Shown here: in pieces, positions 1-7,677 of the stretch
How positions within the stretch are numbered: the first letter of the stretch is position 1
Layout: each line of letters opens with the position of its first letter
Source: JAAOZP01 sp038848185
GTDB lineage: Archaea > Thermoproteota > EX4484-205 > JAAOZP01
Length of the DNA: 20,795 nucleotides
Direction of reading: 5' to 3'
Assembly: GCA_038848185.1 (NCBI GenBank)
Contig: JAWCNV010000022.1
Location: 1-20,795 of the forward strand
Notes under the pieces: generated by a model
What the model was told of the DNA's origin: nothing
The model's database searches: none
The model's input: only the letters and a program-made list of their open reading frames with translations
Position numbers and translations under genes: made by a program

Positions 1-881
1 AACGCTATTATGATGCTTTCAGCAGCCTTCTTCAACATGTTCACCTCGTTCTCACTCAGCTTTTCCTGAACCACTTTGAAGCCTTCTCTCCCAGCTTTAA
101 CGGGTACTCCTAGGCAAACATCCTTCATCCCGTACTCCCCGTCTAAGATGGCTGACGCCGGCAGGACTTCTCCCCTGTCTGATAGTACTGCTTCAACCAT
201 TCGAGCTATTGCCGCACCCGGCCCATGGACCGTTGCCCCCTTCATGCTTATTATGTTGGCAGCTGCCTTCACAGTCTCGTTTTGAACATGGTCTAAATCA
301 GTATCACCCAACCCATATTCCTCGCGCATTCTGTCTCTCAGGATTACCATATTCTCACCATGCTCTCCTAAGACGAATGAGCTTAAACCCTTAATCCTAA
401 TATTCATATTCAGCCTCATCACTGTTTTCAAACGGCCTGAATCAAGGAGACCGCTTAACCCTGCCACCCTATGCCTATCCACCCCGCTCTTCCTCCAGAA
501 AACGTATGTCATCACATCAACCGGGTTTGACACAATTATGAAAACTGTTCTATTCCCCTTTCCAGCATATTCTGCAGCCGTATTCTCTATTATAGGTAGG
601 TTTCTGCTTAAAAGATCCATTCTACTCATCCCCGGGGTTCTTCCAAAGCCTGCTGTTATCACCACAACATCTAAGCCATGTAGGAAGGAAATATCATTGG
701 TGCCCTTCACCTCGGTGTTCAACCCAAGTATCTCAGCAGCGTTCTGAAGGTCAAGAGCCTCGCCCACTGGCAGTTTAGGAACTATGTCGTAGAGCACTAT
801 TTCATCCACATTAGGCAGCAGAAAGGAGGCTGCGGAACACCCTACTTTCCCTGCACCTATTATTCCTACCTTCTTAGACAT
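1..881 (-). CDS. mdh: Malate dehydrogenase (LDH-like family), 3' end cut by window edge
   Basis: Reading the minus strand from ATG at 881 gives 293 residues with no stop before the window edge, so probably only the last 10-20 residues are missing. It should interconvert malate and oxaloacetate in the cytoplasm. Visible: the Rossmann loop GIIGAGKVG (residues 6-14), Asp32 ending the second strand (suggesting NAD preference), GFGRTPGMSR (78-87) whose two arginines favour malate over lactate, SNPVD (118-122), the LLDSGR segment with Asp147 and Arg150, and the catalytic histidine in GEHGEN (His174). A reverse-strand TATA-like element lies about 29 bases before the ATG, which fits a leaderless message. 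It is divergent from the FAD dehydrogenase at 929. The family is clear; the coenzyme choice is inferred from one residue. Confidence 0.93.
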   Translation of the reverse strand, partial: MSKKVGIIGAGKVGCSAASFLLPNVDEIVLYDIVPKLPVGEALDLQNAAEILGLNTEVKGTNDISFLHGLDVVVITAGFGRTPGMSRMDLLSRNLPIIENTAAEYAGKGNRTVFIIVSNPVDVMTYVFWRKSGVDRHRVAGLSGLLDSGRLKTVMRLNMNIRIKGLSSFVLGEHGENMVILRDRMREEYGLGDTDLDHVQNETVKAAANIISMKGATVHGPGAAIARMVEAVLSDRGEVLPASAILDGEYGMKDVCLGVPVKAGREGFKVVQEKLSENEVNMLKKAAESIIIA

Positions 882-903
882 CAATGAGTTTCAACTAACC
901 GCT

Positions 904-916
904 ATACTTAAAAATA
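904..916 (-). promoter_or_regulatory. TATA-like box of mdh in a 47-base divergent spacer
   Basis: The reverse complement reads TTTTTAAGTATAG and its centre is about 29 bases from the mdh ATG at 881, the spacing expected for an archaeal leaderless start. The same AT-rich stretch must also serve, or overlap the promoter of, the divergent FAD dehydrogenase gene. No experiment supports this; the call rests on spacing and composition. Confidence 0.45.
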
Positions 917-928
917 TCAGGTGAAGTG

Positions 929-2338
929 ATGTTGAAAAAGGAAGCAGTATTGCATGATTTAATAATAGTGGGTGGGGGGCCAGCGGGAATATTTTGCGCT
1001 CTAGGCGTGCTCGAAAAGCATCCTAGTGCTTCAGTGCTAATACTTGAAAAGGGGCGCGACATATCTGAAAGAACATGTCCTGCAAGGAAGCTCAACAAGC
1101 TTTGCGTTAGATGCGGGGTCTGCAACATTTATAGTGGCTGGGGCGGGGCGGGAGCCTTCTCAGACGGAAAGATAACACTTGACCCGGAGGTCGGGGGGTG
1201 GCTTCCAGAAGTTTTATCCGCCGATAAAACGCGCCAATACATAAAGAGGGTGGACGATGTTTTTCTAGAGTACGGTGCTCCAAAGAATGTTTACGGGGAT
1301 GATCCGGATGCTTTCGAAGAGTGGAGGAGGAAATCTAGTCTCGCAGGCATGAAGCTTCAGAAGAACCCTGTTAGGCACATGGGGTCAGATCTATCTTTCA
1401 AAATACTTAGCCGAATGAAGGATAATCTTACAAGGATTGTTGAAGTTAAGGTTGCGACTGAGGTTGAGAGCTTCATCGTTAACAATGGTGTTGTAGAAGG
1501 TGTTAAAACCAGGGACGGGGTAAGCTTCTCAGGAAGGTTTGTGGTAGTGGCTCCAGGCCGGTCTGGAGCAGGCTGGTTGAGAAGGGAGTTCACCCGGCTG
1601 AACATACCTATGAAGCGTAATCCTGTTGACCTAGGTGTCAGGGTCGAGGTTCCTGCAGAGATAATGGAGGATGTAACCCGCGACCTTTACGAGCCTAAGC
1701 TGAAATATGTTTCTAAAAGGTTTGATGACAATGTTAGGACCTTCTGTGTAAATCCTCATGGAGAGGTTTTGACAGAGTTTTATGAGGGCATAGTGACTGT
1801 AAACGGTCACAGCTACAACAGTTATAGGACTGACAACACTAATTTCGCTATCCTGGTTTCAACAGATTTCACAGAGCCCTTCAAGGAGCCAATTGAATAC
1901 GGAATGTCTATAGCTAAGCTTGCAAATCTTATTTCAAACGGCGTGGTTATTCAAAGACTGGGAGATCTTCTTCAAGGCAGAAGATCCACGCACGAGCGTC
2001 TCAGCAGAAGCCTGATTTCCCCAACCCTACCGGATGCAACACCAGGCGACCTTAGCTTCATCCTGCCATACAGGATTCTCTCAAACATCGTTGAGATGCT
2101 TAAGGTGATGGATAAGCTGATACCCGGCATATTCTCAAAGCAGGATACTCTACTCTACGGGGTTGAAGCCAAGTTCTATTCTTCAAGAGTTGAGGTGAAT
2201 AATCAGGGCGAGACTCCTGTGAAAAACCTGTTTGCCGTTGGAGATGGTGCCGGCATCACAAGAGGCTTGTCGCAGGCCGCGGCCTCAGGCCTCTACGTTG
2301 GCCACGTTATATCGGAGAGACTTAGGCTAAACCTGTAA
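929..2338 (+). CDS. FAD-dependent dehydrogenase (COG2509-like)
   Basis: A flavoprotein of about 469 residues. An FAD-binding dinucleotide fold opens it: DLIIVGGGPAGIFCA near residues 10-24, then LILEKG ending in an acidic residue. The C-terminus carries the second FAD motif, FAVGDGAGITRGLSQAAASG. Between them, around residues 50-66, four cysteines are spaced C-x8-C-x2-C-x2-C, just before a GWGGAGAFSDGK segment. The family is widespread in bacteria and archaea and, to my knowledge, has no settled substrate; the cysteines could hold an Fe-S cluster (inference). Start choices are GTG 926, ATG 929 and TTG 932; GGTGA at 920-924 lies close before all three. Its 3' end overlaps the convergent phosphoesterase gene by 12 bases. 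Confidence 0.85.
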   Translation: MLKKEAVLHDLIIVGGGPAGIFCALGVLEKHPSASVLILEKGRDISERTCPARKLNKLCVRCGVCNIYSGWGGAGAFSDGKITLDPEVGGWLPEVLSADKTRQYIKRVDDVFLEYGAPKNVYGDDPDAFEEWRRKSSLAGMKLQKNPVRHMGSDLSFKILSRMKDNLTRIVEVKVATEVESFIVNNGVVEGVKTRDGVSFSGRFVVVAPGRSGAGWLRREFTRLNIPMKRNPVDLGVRVEVPAEIMEDVTRDLYEPKLKYVSKRFDDNVRTFCVNPHGEVLTEFYEGIVTVNGHSYNSYRTDNTNFAILVSTDFTEPFKEPIEYGMSIAKLANLISNGVVIQRLGDLLQGRRSTHERLSRSLISPTLPDATPGDLSFILPYRILSNIVEMLKVMDKLIPGIFSKQDTLLYGVEAKFYSSRVEVNNQGETPVKNLFAVGDGAGITRGLSQAAASGLYVGHVISERLRLNL

Positions 2339-3079
2339 CTCACTAATCTTTCCAAGAAAAACTAGGTCTAGGCTGTAGGCCTCTGACTCCTGAAGATTCA
2401 TTGAGCCGGTTTTCAAAAACCCTCTTAAATCCTCAGATATCTTTCCAGGATTGTTAACAATAAGCTTCCCAATATTCTCGTTGAAAGCCGGCATTAGAAG
2501 TATTTCTTTTTTCTCGCCTAGCAAACCCCTGACCCAAACCGGGAGAATATACCTGTAGCCAAGGTCGTCGACAAGCTCAACAGCAGGATGAAAATGACCC
2601 ACTACAACTGTATTAACAGTATTTCTCTCCCTACTCTTCTTCTCCAGAATAGTGTCAAGCCTCTTATGCCCATGTGTGAAAAGAATCCCGTTTAACACAA
2701 CCCCATCAGGATCAATAAGCTCAACCCTGTCAGGTAGAACCGCATACAGGTCCCCATCATGGTTCCCAGGTATGACGCCAACCCACTCAAATTTCTCGAT
2801 TATCCTGTTCATGAAGGATGGAACATCTCTCCACTCCAACCCCCTCGGGCCGTAGACAGTATGCTTCAAATCTCCGAGGATTAACAGTCTTCTAGCGGAA
2901 GTCTTCTCAGCCAGACCTAAGACGCGTGCTAGGATTATTTGGGTAAGGCTTGGAAGCTTAATTCCCTTGAGCCTTATCTCGCCCTCATACCCTATGTGGG
3001 TATCAGTTACTACGAGAGTTTCTCCGACGAGGAGCGCCGGCTCTCCTTTAACAAGCTTATATCCAGATGCTCTGTTCAA
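2327..3079 (-). CDS. Metallophosphoesterase, ICC-like (COG1407)
   Basis: A calcineurin-like phosphoesterase with all metal-binding blocks in order: DTH (Asp26, His28), GDxxH (Asp70, His73), GNHD (105-108), THGH (His136) and GHFH (161-164). Such enzymes hydrolyse phosphomono- or phosphodiesters using two metal ions. The COG1407 group is archaeal and bacterial, its substrate is not established, and it is often found near nucleic-acid enzymes. I prefer a TTG start at 3079 (250 residues), which fits the family length and leaves the fold intact. The frame stays open upstream to an ATG at 3202, but that extension would run antisense through the first 100 bases of the SWIM gene and has no recognisable sequence. 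The neighbour on each side is convergent or divergent, so it is probably transcribed alone. Confidence 0.85.
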   Translation of the reverse strand: MNRASGYKLVKGEPALLVGETLVVTDTHIGYEGEIRLKGIKLPSLTQIILARVLGLAEKTSARRLLILGDLKHTVYGPRGLEWRDVPSFMNRIIEKFEWVGVIPGNHDGDLYAVLPDRVELIDPDGVVLNGILFTHGHKRLDTILEKKSRERNTVNTVVVGHFHPAVELVDDLGYRYILPVWVRGLLGEKKEILLMPAFNENIGKLIVNNPGKISEDLRGFLKTGSMNLQESEAYSLDLVFLGKISELQV

Positions 3080-3100
3080 ATCTTCAGAGAATAAGTACGT

Positions 3101-3511
3101 ATGATTAGAGATAAGGATAGCGCTGACAGAATACCGGATGAGATTGCTAGTTTGCTTAAGGATCAGGGTGTTACAAGTGAATGCGAGGAGAAGCTTTTCC
3201 AAGCCTTTGGGGAAAGGGGTAGGAAAGCACTTAAAACAGTGGTTTCTAAAAGGGTTAAGAAATACGTGTTGTCGCCATCTAATAGAGTTAGATGGATAAT
3301 TGTAGGGAGAGAGGAGGAGTATCTTATAATCCCCCTAGTAAAGTATTGTAGCTGCAAGGATTTCTTCTTCTACGTTATGACGGGAGAAGCCTATGCGTGC
3401 TACCACCTGCTTGCTCAGAAAATAGCTGAGCTCTCCGGCTTATTCTCTGAAGTCAGAGAGACTGACGAGGTTTACAACAGAGTTATTGCTTCACGAATCT
3501 TTATACAGTAA
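3101..3511 (+). CDS. SWIM zinc-finger protein
   Basis: A 136-residue protein with a C-x-C...C-x-H zinc-binding pattern: Cys83, Cys85, Cys100 and His102 in YCSCKDFFF and ACYHLLAQK. This is the signature of the SWIM domain, a small zinc finger used for DNA or protein contacts. In eukaryotes and archaea, SWIM proteins are linked to Rad51/RadA-type recombination (Sws1 family); a similar role here is inference. The N-terminal 60 residues are basic and helical (KALKTVVSKRVKKYV). A weak TATA-like CTTATATCC at 3056-3064 lies about 40 bases before the ATG. The gene faces away from the phosphoesterase, and its last 21 bases overlap the convergent Nep1 gene. Confidence 0.82.
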   Translation: MIRDKDSADRIPDEIASLLKDQGVTSECEEKLFQAFGERGRKALKTVVSKRVKKYVLSPSNRVRWIIVGREEEYLIIPLVKYCSCKDFFFYVMTGEAYACYHLLAQKIAELSGLFSEVRETDEVYNRVIASRIFIQ

Positions 3512-4183
3512 TTTGCACCTGAACAGTTCATAGGTTAACCATGCTGTCACAGTCCAAGCTGCCAAAACATCATCGTAAACCGAAACCTTCTCCTCAGCCA
3601 TTCTCCATATTTCCTCCGAGGGCCTGCCCCTTGGATATGCTCCTATCAGGAAGCACACAGGTTCCCCGGCTGCTGAAACCCTCCTAATGTAATCACCTGT
3701 TTCAACTCTTTCCCCCCGATGCGTAAGAAGAGTTTTGCGGGGGAAGCCTGCGAGAAATTGCAAAGCATCTTTCTTCGAAACCGTCTCGATTAAAACCCTG
3801 CCGTTTGAATCAAGGATTCTTCCTGTTGAAAGCAGCTTCTCCATCAAGCCTATGAAGTTATCATAGGTTACTGGGATCCTTATCCTATCCCTAAAGATGA
3901 TCCATTTTTCTCCTACCGTGTGCACCAATACTTCCAGAAACCCACTTCTGTAAACAGGTGAATCAGAAACTATTTTGAGACAGGTGTGCAGAATATCTGG
4001 CCGACCTCTTTTCTCACTGTTTTTAAGCCTTAGAATAGCCTTATGGTGTCTGCTTCTCTCAAGCATGGTTTCCCAGGGTTTTTTACCCCTTCTAGACGCA
4101 TTCTTAACCACCTGAGGGTGGGAAACCAGTTCTTGGGGAACCAACTCCATGCTCGAGTCGAAAAAACACACCAAGTATTTCAT
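3491..4183 (-). CDS. nep1: Ribosome biogenesis methyltransferase Nep1 (Emg1)
   Basis: A 230-residue SPOUT-class methyltransferase that methylates N1 of a pseudouridine in 16S rRNA and helps small-subunit assembly. The diagnostic N-terminal block is present: ELVPQELVSHP, VVKNASRRGKKP and ERSRHHKAI. The C-terminal SAM-binding knot is seen in CFLIGAYPRGRPSEE followed by VSVYDDVLAAWTVTAWLTYEL. The length matches archaeal Nep1. The ATG at 4183 sits about 26 bases from the reverse-strand TATA element shared with the S19e operon, so both a ribosome-assembly enzyme and a ribosomal-protein operon fire from one short spacer. The 3' end overlaps the SWIM gene by 21 bases in convergent orientation. Confidence 0.94.
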   Translation of the reverse strand: MKYLVCFFDSSMELVPQELVSHPQVVKNASRRGKKPWETMLERSRHHKAILRLKNSEKRGRPDILHTCLKIVSDSPVYRSGFLEVLVHTVGEKWIIFRDRIRIPVTYDNFIGLMEKLLSTGRILDSNGRVLIETVSKKDALQFLAGFPRKTLLTHRGERVETGDYIRRVSAAGEPVCFLIGAYPRGRPSEEIWRMAEEKVSVYDDVLAAWTVTAWLTYELFRCKLLYKDS

Positions 4184-4204
4184 GAGTCTCGCCCCATGCT
4201 AAAC

Positions 4205-4214
4205 CTTATAAAAC
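4205..4214. promoter_or_regulatory. Single near-symmetric TATA box between nep1 and the S19e operon
   Basis: CTTATAAAAC reads as a good TATA box on the plus strand and as TTTTATAAG on the minus strand. Its centre is about 26 bases from the Nep1 ATG (leaderless spacing) and about 36 bases from the S19e TTG. The whole divergent spacer is only 61 bases, and no other equally good TATA box is visible in it. Confidence 0.55.
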
Positions 4215-4244
4215 CTTTGTTTCTAAACGAAGACTTGAATACTG

Positions 4245-4679
4245 TTGGAGACCGTGCACGTTAAAGCAGTTCCCGCGGACGAGTTGATAGAGAGGCTGGC
4301 AGAATACCTTAGGGAGAACGTTAAGGAGGTTGAGGCTCCCCAATGGGCTCTGTTCGTTAAAACAGGCAGCCATAAGCAGAGGCCACCTGACCGATTAGAC
4401 TGGTGGCATTTGAGAGCTGCATCAATGCTCAGAAAACTATACGTCAAGGGTCCGATAGGTGTTTCCAAGCTTAGGAAAATCTACGGTGGAAGGAAGAAAT
4501 ACCCTATGAGGAGAGCGCACAAGGTGAAGGCTGGGGGAGCCATAACGCGACGCATACTTCAACAGCTTGAGGCAGCTGGATTAGTAGCCAAGTCCAACAG
4601 GGGAAGATGGCTTACGCCTAAAGGCGTGTCGCTTCTGGATAAACTGTCTCTGGAGATAGCTAAGGGGAAGGGTAGTTAG
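4245..4679 (+). CDS. rps19e: 30S ribosomal protein S19e
   Basis: A 144-residue protein of the eukaryote/archaea-specific S19e family, a winged-helix component of the small-subunit head. The family signature DRLDWWHLRAASMLRKLY is at about residues 49-66, followed by KGPIGVSKLRKIYGG; the tail TPKGVSLLDKLS is also typical. The start is TTG at 4245; an in-frame GTG at 4254 would remove three residues and is preceded by GGAG, so either is possible. This is the first gene of the plus-strand superoperon and lies 5 bases before PDCD5. Confidence 0.96.
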   Translation: METVHVKAVPADELIERLAEYLRENVKEVEAPQWALFVKTGSHKQRPPDRLDWWHLRAASMLRKLYVKGPIGVSKLRKIYGGRKKYPMRRAHKVKAGGAITRRILQQLEAAGLVAKSNRGRWLTPKGVSLLDKLSLEIAKGKGS

Positions 4680-4684
4680 GAGAC

Positions 4685-4996
4685 ATGGGTGAGGACGAGG
4701 AGCTTGCAAGAATCATCGAGCAGAGACAGAGGGAGATGGAGAGAGCGCTAGAGGAAGATAGGCGTAAACAGGAGGAGCAACGGGTCGTAAAAACTTTGAG
4801 TAGAATTGTCTTCACACCTGAGGCTAGGAGCCGTTTAAACAATCTTAGACTCGTTAAGCCTCAGCTTGCAGACCAGGTTGAAAAATACCTCATAGCCTTG
4901 GCACAGCAGGGCAAGCTTAAAATACCGGTTGAAGACGCTCAGTTAAAGGAGATTCTGGAGAAAGTATATTTATCAACTAGGAGAAAGATGGGGTGA
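4685..4996 (+). CDS. DNA-binding protein of the PDCD5/TFAR19 family
   Basis: A 103-residue protein. The first 35 residues are a highly charged helix (EQRQREMERALEEDRRKQEEQ), followed by the conserved triple-helix core with NLRLVKPQLADQVEKYLIAL and AQQGKLKIPVED. Archaeal members bind nucleic acid in vitro and are almost always encoded beside S19e and L39e, as here; the true cellular role is unknown, though a link to ribosome or chaperonin function is suspected from the context. The GGTGA at 4992-4996 at the end of this gene doubles as the ribosome-binding site for L39e. Confidence 0.93.
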   Translation: MGEDEELARIIEQRQREMERALEEDRRKQEEQRVVKTLSRIVFTPEARSRLNNLRLVKPQLADQVEKYLIALAQQGKLKIPVEDAQLKEILEKVYLSTRRKMG

Positions 4997-5002
4997 TAAG
5001 GA

Positions 5003-5158
5003 TTGGCTAGGAACAAGACAGTGGGCAAGAAGCTTCGTATGCAAGCCGAGTTGAAGAGAGCCTATTCTGTACCAACATGGGTTATAGCTAAGACACGTGG
5101 AAAAGTCAGGTTTACACACAGATGGAGAAACTGGAGAAGGAGTAAGATCAAGCTGTAG
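5003..5158 (+). CDS. rpl39e: 50S ribosomal protein L39e
   Basis: A short, very basic protein of 51 residues starting MARNKTVGKKLRMQ from a TTG codon, with the family hallmark SVPTWVIAKT and the C-terminal RWRNWRRSKIKL. L39e lines the polypeptide exit tunnel of the large subunit. It fits exactly between PDCD5 and L31e, with GGTGA (4992-4996) as ribosome-binding site 6 bases before the TTG. The length of 51 residues is the standard size. The gene is easily missed because it is short and begins with TTG. Confidence 0.96.
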   Translation: MARNKTVGKKLRMQAELKRAYSVPTWVIAKTRGKVRFTHRWRNWRRSKIKL

Positions 5159-5170
5159 GGGGATATCTGA

Positions 5171-5440
5171 ATGAGCGAGAAGGATAAGGAAGTTTTAATC
5201 TCTCTTAACTTGACGAGGGTTAAGAATGCTCCTGTCCCAGACAGGCGTGAAGTTGCGATTAGGAAAATAAGGGAGAAAGCGTCTAAAACCTTCAAGGGTA
5301 AAACAGTCATCATAAGCAATGATTTGAATGAATATATTCACTCTAACCCTGTAAGGATCATGAAGGGTCGTCTAAAAATCATGGCGGTCGTCGGCGAGGA
5401 TGAGGTAGTTTTGAAGCTTCCGGAACAAGAGCTACGATAA
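5171..5440 (+). CDS. rpl31e: 50S ribosomal protein L31e
   Basis: An 89-residue protein near the exit of the large-subunit tunnel. Family features visible are SLNLTRVKNAPVPDRRE (residues 11-27), then AIRKIREKASK and the IHSNPVRIMKGRLKI region. The purine-rich AGGGGGAT at 5157-5164, overlapping the L39e stop, is the ribosome-binding site. aIF6 follows after only 3 bases, so the two are likely translated from the same message. Confidence 0.96.
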   Translation: MSEKDKEVLISLNLTRVKNAPVPDRREVAIRKIREKASKTFKGKTVIISNDLNEYIHSNPVRIMKGRLKIMAVVGEDEVVLKLPEQELR

Positions 5441-5443
5441 GTC

Positions 5444-6106
5444 ATGGAGGTTGCCAAGGCTTCTATCTGGAAGACCCCTTACATAGGTGCTTACTCAAGC
5501 GTTTTCGGAGTTAATGCTGTAGTCAATAAAAATACGCCCCTAGGGTTCTTGAAGCGGATCAGAAGTTTTCTAAGAGTTAAATCGGTCGCAGTCACAAACA
5601 TAAGTGGTGTTCATGCAGTATCGTCGATGATGGCTGCAAACTCTAACTTCATAATTGTCCCAGATACTGTTGAGGATGAGGAGCTGAAAGAATTGGGTTC
5701 TCTTGGGAGGGAGATTTTGGTCGTTGAAAGCAAGATTAAGGCATGGGGAAACATGATGATTCTTTCAGACAAAGGCGTGTTATTCTCCTCAAGAGTGCCT
5801 AGGGAGGAGGCGGAGAAAATAGTCGACTCTCTCGGCATTGATCATGATTTCGCTGCCCTCGCAAACTATGTGGCTATAGGGGCTCTTGCAGTACCTGGTG
5901 AAGAACTGTGCTTCGTTTCGAAACTGCTTACGGAGAGAGAAAAAAGGCTTCTTGAAGACTTGTTGAAACTTAGGGTTCACACGGTTACGGTTAACGACGG
6001 GCTCATGTTTATACGGCTAGGAATGCTCGTAAGCCCCTATGGAATACTAGTCGGCGACTCGACGACAGGAGCAGAACTTATGAGCATCTCCCTGGCAGTC
6101 TCCTAA
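5444..6106 (+). CDS. eif6: Translation initiation factor aIF6
   Basis: A 220-residue anti-association factor that binds the 50S subunit and stops premature joining with 30S. The pentein-fold repeats are recognisable: YIGAYSSVFGVNAVV, VAVTNISGVHAVSSMMAAN and NFIIVPDTVEDEELKEL, with later NYVAIGALAVPGEEL and the terminal SPYGILVGDSTTGAELMSI. The length is normal for archaea. It sits between L31e and LX as in many archaeal genomes, tying subunit joining to large-subunit protein supply. Confidence 0.95.
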   Translation: MEVAKASIWKTPYIGAYSSVFGVNAVVNKNTPLGFLKRIRSFLRVKSVAVTNISGVHAVSSMMAANSNFIIVPDTVEDEELKELGSLGREILVVESKIKAWGNMMILSDKGVLFSSRVPREEAEKIVDSLGIDHDFAALANYVAIGALAVPGEELCFVSKLLTEREKRLLEDLLKLRVHTVTVNDGLMFIRLGMLVSPYGILVGDSTTGAELMSISLAVS

Positions 6107-6118
6107 GCGTAAAGGAAG

Positions 6119-6128
6119 TTTTTTAAAC
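6119..6128 (+). promoter_or_regulatory. Internal TATA-like box before LX
   Basis: TTTTTTAAAC is centred about 27 bases before the ATG at 6150, in a 43-base gap where the rest of the operon has gaps of only a few bases. It could provide an internal promoter for LX-prefoldin-FtsY. The GAGGAG at 6138-6143 offers a leadered alternative on read-through message. Confidence 0.4.
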
Positions 6129-6149
6129 ACTAGTTTAGAGGAGATGAGT

Positions 6150-6341
6150 ATGGCTGTGTTCAAAGTGTCAGGCGTATTCAGGAAGCCTTTGAGGGAGACG
6201 AGTTTCTCGATGGAGGTGGAAGCGTCTTCCGAGAAGATTGCTTTAGAGAAAGCCTACTCGCTCATAGGAAGCAGGCATAGGGTTAGAAGGGAGAATATTA
6301 AAATACTCAGCTTAGAGAAGGTTAAGCCCGAAACCCGATGA
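6150..6341 (+). CDS. rplX: 50S ribosomal protein L18a/LX
   Basis: A 63-residue protein of the LX family, the single-domain archaeal version of L18Ae in the large subunit. It begins MAVFKVSGVFRKP and includes EVEASSEKIALEKAYSLIGSRH and the basic VRRENIKILSLEKV. Two ATGs lie close together (6144 and 6150). The GAGGAG at 6138-6143 touches the first but is 6 bases from the second, and the TATA spacing also favours 6150. The stop overlaps the prefoldin start by 4 bases (ATGA), indicating coupled translation. Confidence 0.92.
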   Translation: MAVFKVSGVFRKPLRETSFSMEVEASSEKIALEKAYSLIGSRHRVRRENIKILSLEKVKPETR

Positions 6342-6754
6342 GTGAAGAAGAGCTAAGGAAGGCCATAACGGAGCTAAGGTCATTCGAAAGCCTTATGGAG
6401 GAGCTTAGGTCAAGATACCAGATAATCATTGCTTCAATAAACGATCTTCAGGTTTCAAAGTCTGCTTTAGAAGATATTTCTAAAGCGGGTGAAGGCGTTG
6501 AGCTTTTCATCGACATAGGTGGAGGAGTATATGGTAAGGCTGTTTTAAAAGACACTAACAGGCTTCTCGTTAACGCCGGTTCAGGAATACTGATTGAAAG
6601 AAGCCTTGAGGACGCGTTTAAACTGGTAGAGAAGAGGCTGAACGACCTGAATAATGCACGGGGATCCGTGGAATCGCAGATTAGCACTCTACAGGCTAAG
6701 ATAGAGGAGAGCCGGAGTAGGGTTCAGCTTTTGTATGAGAAGCTTAGGAAATAG
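6338..6754 (+). CDS. pfdA: Prefoldin subunit alpha
   Basis: A 138-residue subunit of the jellyfish-shaped prefoldin hexamer, which captures unfolded chains and hands them to the chaperonin. Two coiled-coil helices flank a central beta region: the N-terminal coil covers about residues 2-48 and the C-terminal coil about 88-137, with the hairpin segment GEGVELFIDIGGGVYGKAVL and LVNAGSGILIERS between. The length is normal. The gene overlaps LX by 4 bases and FtsY by 1 base, so the three are probably translationally coupled. Confidence 0.94.
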   Translation: MSEEELRKAITELRSFESLMEELRSRYQIIIASINDLQVSKSALEDISKAGEGVELFIDIGGGVYGKAVLKDTNRLLVNAGSGILIERSLEDAFKLVEKRLNDLNNARGSVESQISTLQAKIEESRSRVQLLYEKLRK

Positions 6755-7662
6755 TGTTATTCATGAGGATAAGCGAGTTATTCAAGTCGCTTGTTGAAGC
6801 TGTTTCAACCAGACCGTTAAGCAGAGATAAGCTTGAGGAGGTTTTAGACGAGTATGGGATTAAACTCGTTTCCTGCGATGTGGCTCTCACGCTAATAGAC
6901 GAGTTGAAGACAAGGCTTGTTGAAACCCTGGAGGGTCAGAGAACCCCTATTTTCAACAGGGATGCTGTTAAGACTCTTGTTGAGCAAGAGTTGAACAGGT
7001 TCCTCCTCAAAACCCTGGATCAGGGTGAGATCAATCTCGTTGAGGAAGCTAAGAAGTCTACGAAACCCTTCAAAATCCTGTTCATAGGTGTTAACGGGGT
7101 TGGGAAGACTACGACGATAGCGAAGGTTGCTCACATGCTTAAGAAAAACGGTTTAAGTGTGGTTTTAGCCTGCAGCGATACTTTCAGAGCAGGGGCTGTT
7201 GAACAGTTGAGCCAGCATGCCAAGATGCTGGGTCTTCCCATGATTTCTAAGGATTACGGTTCAGACCCTGCGAGTGTAGGCTTTGAAGCCGTCAGCTATG
7301 CTTCTAGAAGCGGAATCGATGTCGTTCTTATAGATACTGCTGGAAGAATGCATACCGACGTCAATCTTATGGATGAACTTAAGAAGATAAAGAGGGTTGT
7401 CGAGCCTTCCTACACAATACTAGTTGTGGATGCTTTAACTGGGAACGATGCTTGGAACCAGGCTTCCGATTTCAACAGCCACGTGGGCTTCGACGCCATT
7501 ATACTGGCTAAGTTCGACGCTGACGTGAAAGGGGGGGCAGCATTATCAGTATCCTATGTTTCTAGGAAGCCGGTTATATACGTGGGAACAGGGCAGAACT
7601 ACGCTGATCTGGAGAGGTTTAACCCTGAGAAGCATGTCAGTAGCCTTCTCTCAGCTATTTAA
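6754..7662 (+). CDS. ftsY: Signal recognition particle receptor FtsY
   Basis: A 302-residue SRP GTPase that receives ribosome-SRP complexes at the membrane. The N domain covers roughly residues 1-100 and the G domain follows: P-loop GVNGVGKTT (112-120), DTFRAGAVEQL (143-153), DTAGRMHTD (195-203), the specificity motif as AKFD in place of the usual TKxD, and GTGQNYADLERF near the end. It lacks the long acidic N-terminal extension of bacterial FtsY, as archaeal forms usually do. The GTG at 6754 overlaps the prefoldin stop; ATG at 6763 is an equally good start. All 13 arginine codons are AGA or AGG, a useful benchmark for local codon use. Confidence 0.95.
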   Translation: MLFMRISELFKSLVEAVSTRPLSRDKLEEVLDEYGIKLVSCDVALTLIDELKTRLVETLEGQRTPIFNRDAVKTLVEQELNRFLLKTLDQGEINLVEEAKKSTKPFKILFIGVNGVGKTTTIAKVAHMLKKNGLSVVLACSDTFRAGAVEQLSQHAKMLGLPMISKDYGSDPASVGFEAVSYASRSGIDVVLIDTAGRMHTDVNLMDELKKIKRVVEPSYTILVVDALTGNDAWNQASDFNSHVGFDAIILAKFDADVKGGAALSVSYVSRKPVIYVGTGQNYADLERFNPEKHVSSLLSAI

Positions 7663-7677
7663 AAACATGAGGAAAAA

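Noticed and set aside
3080..3202. N-terminal extension of the phosphoesterase to ATG 3202
   Set aside because: The added 41 residues have no family match and would run antisense through the SWIM gene; TTG 3079 gives the normal length.
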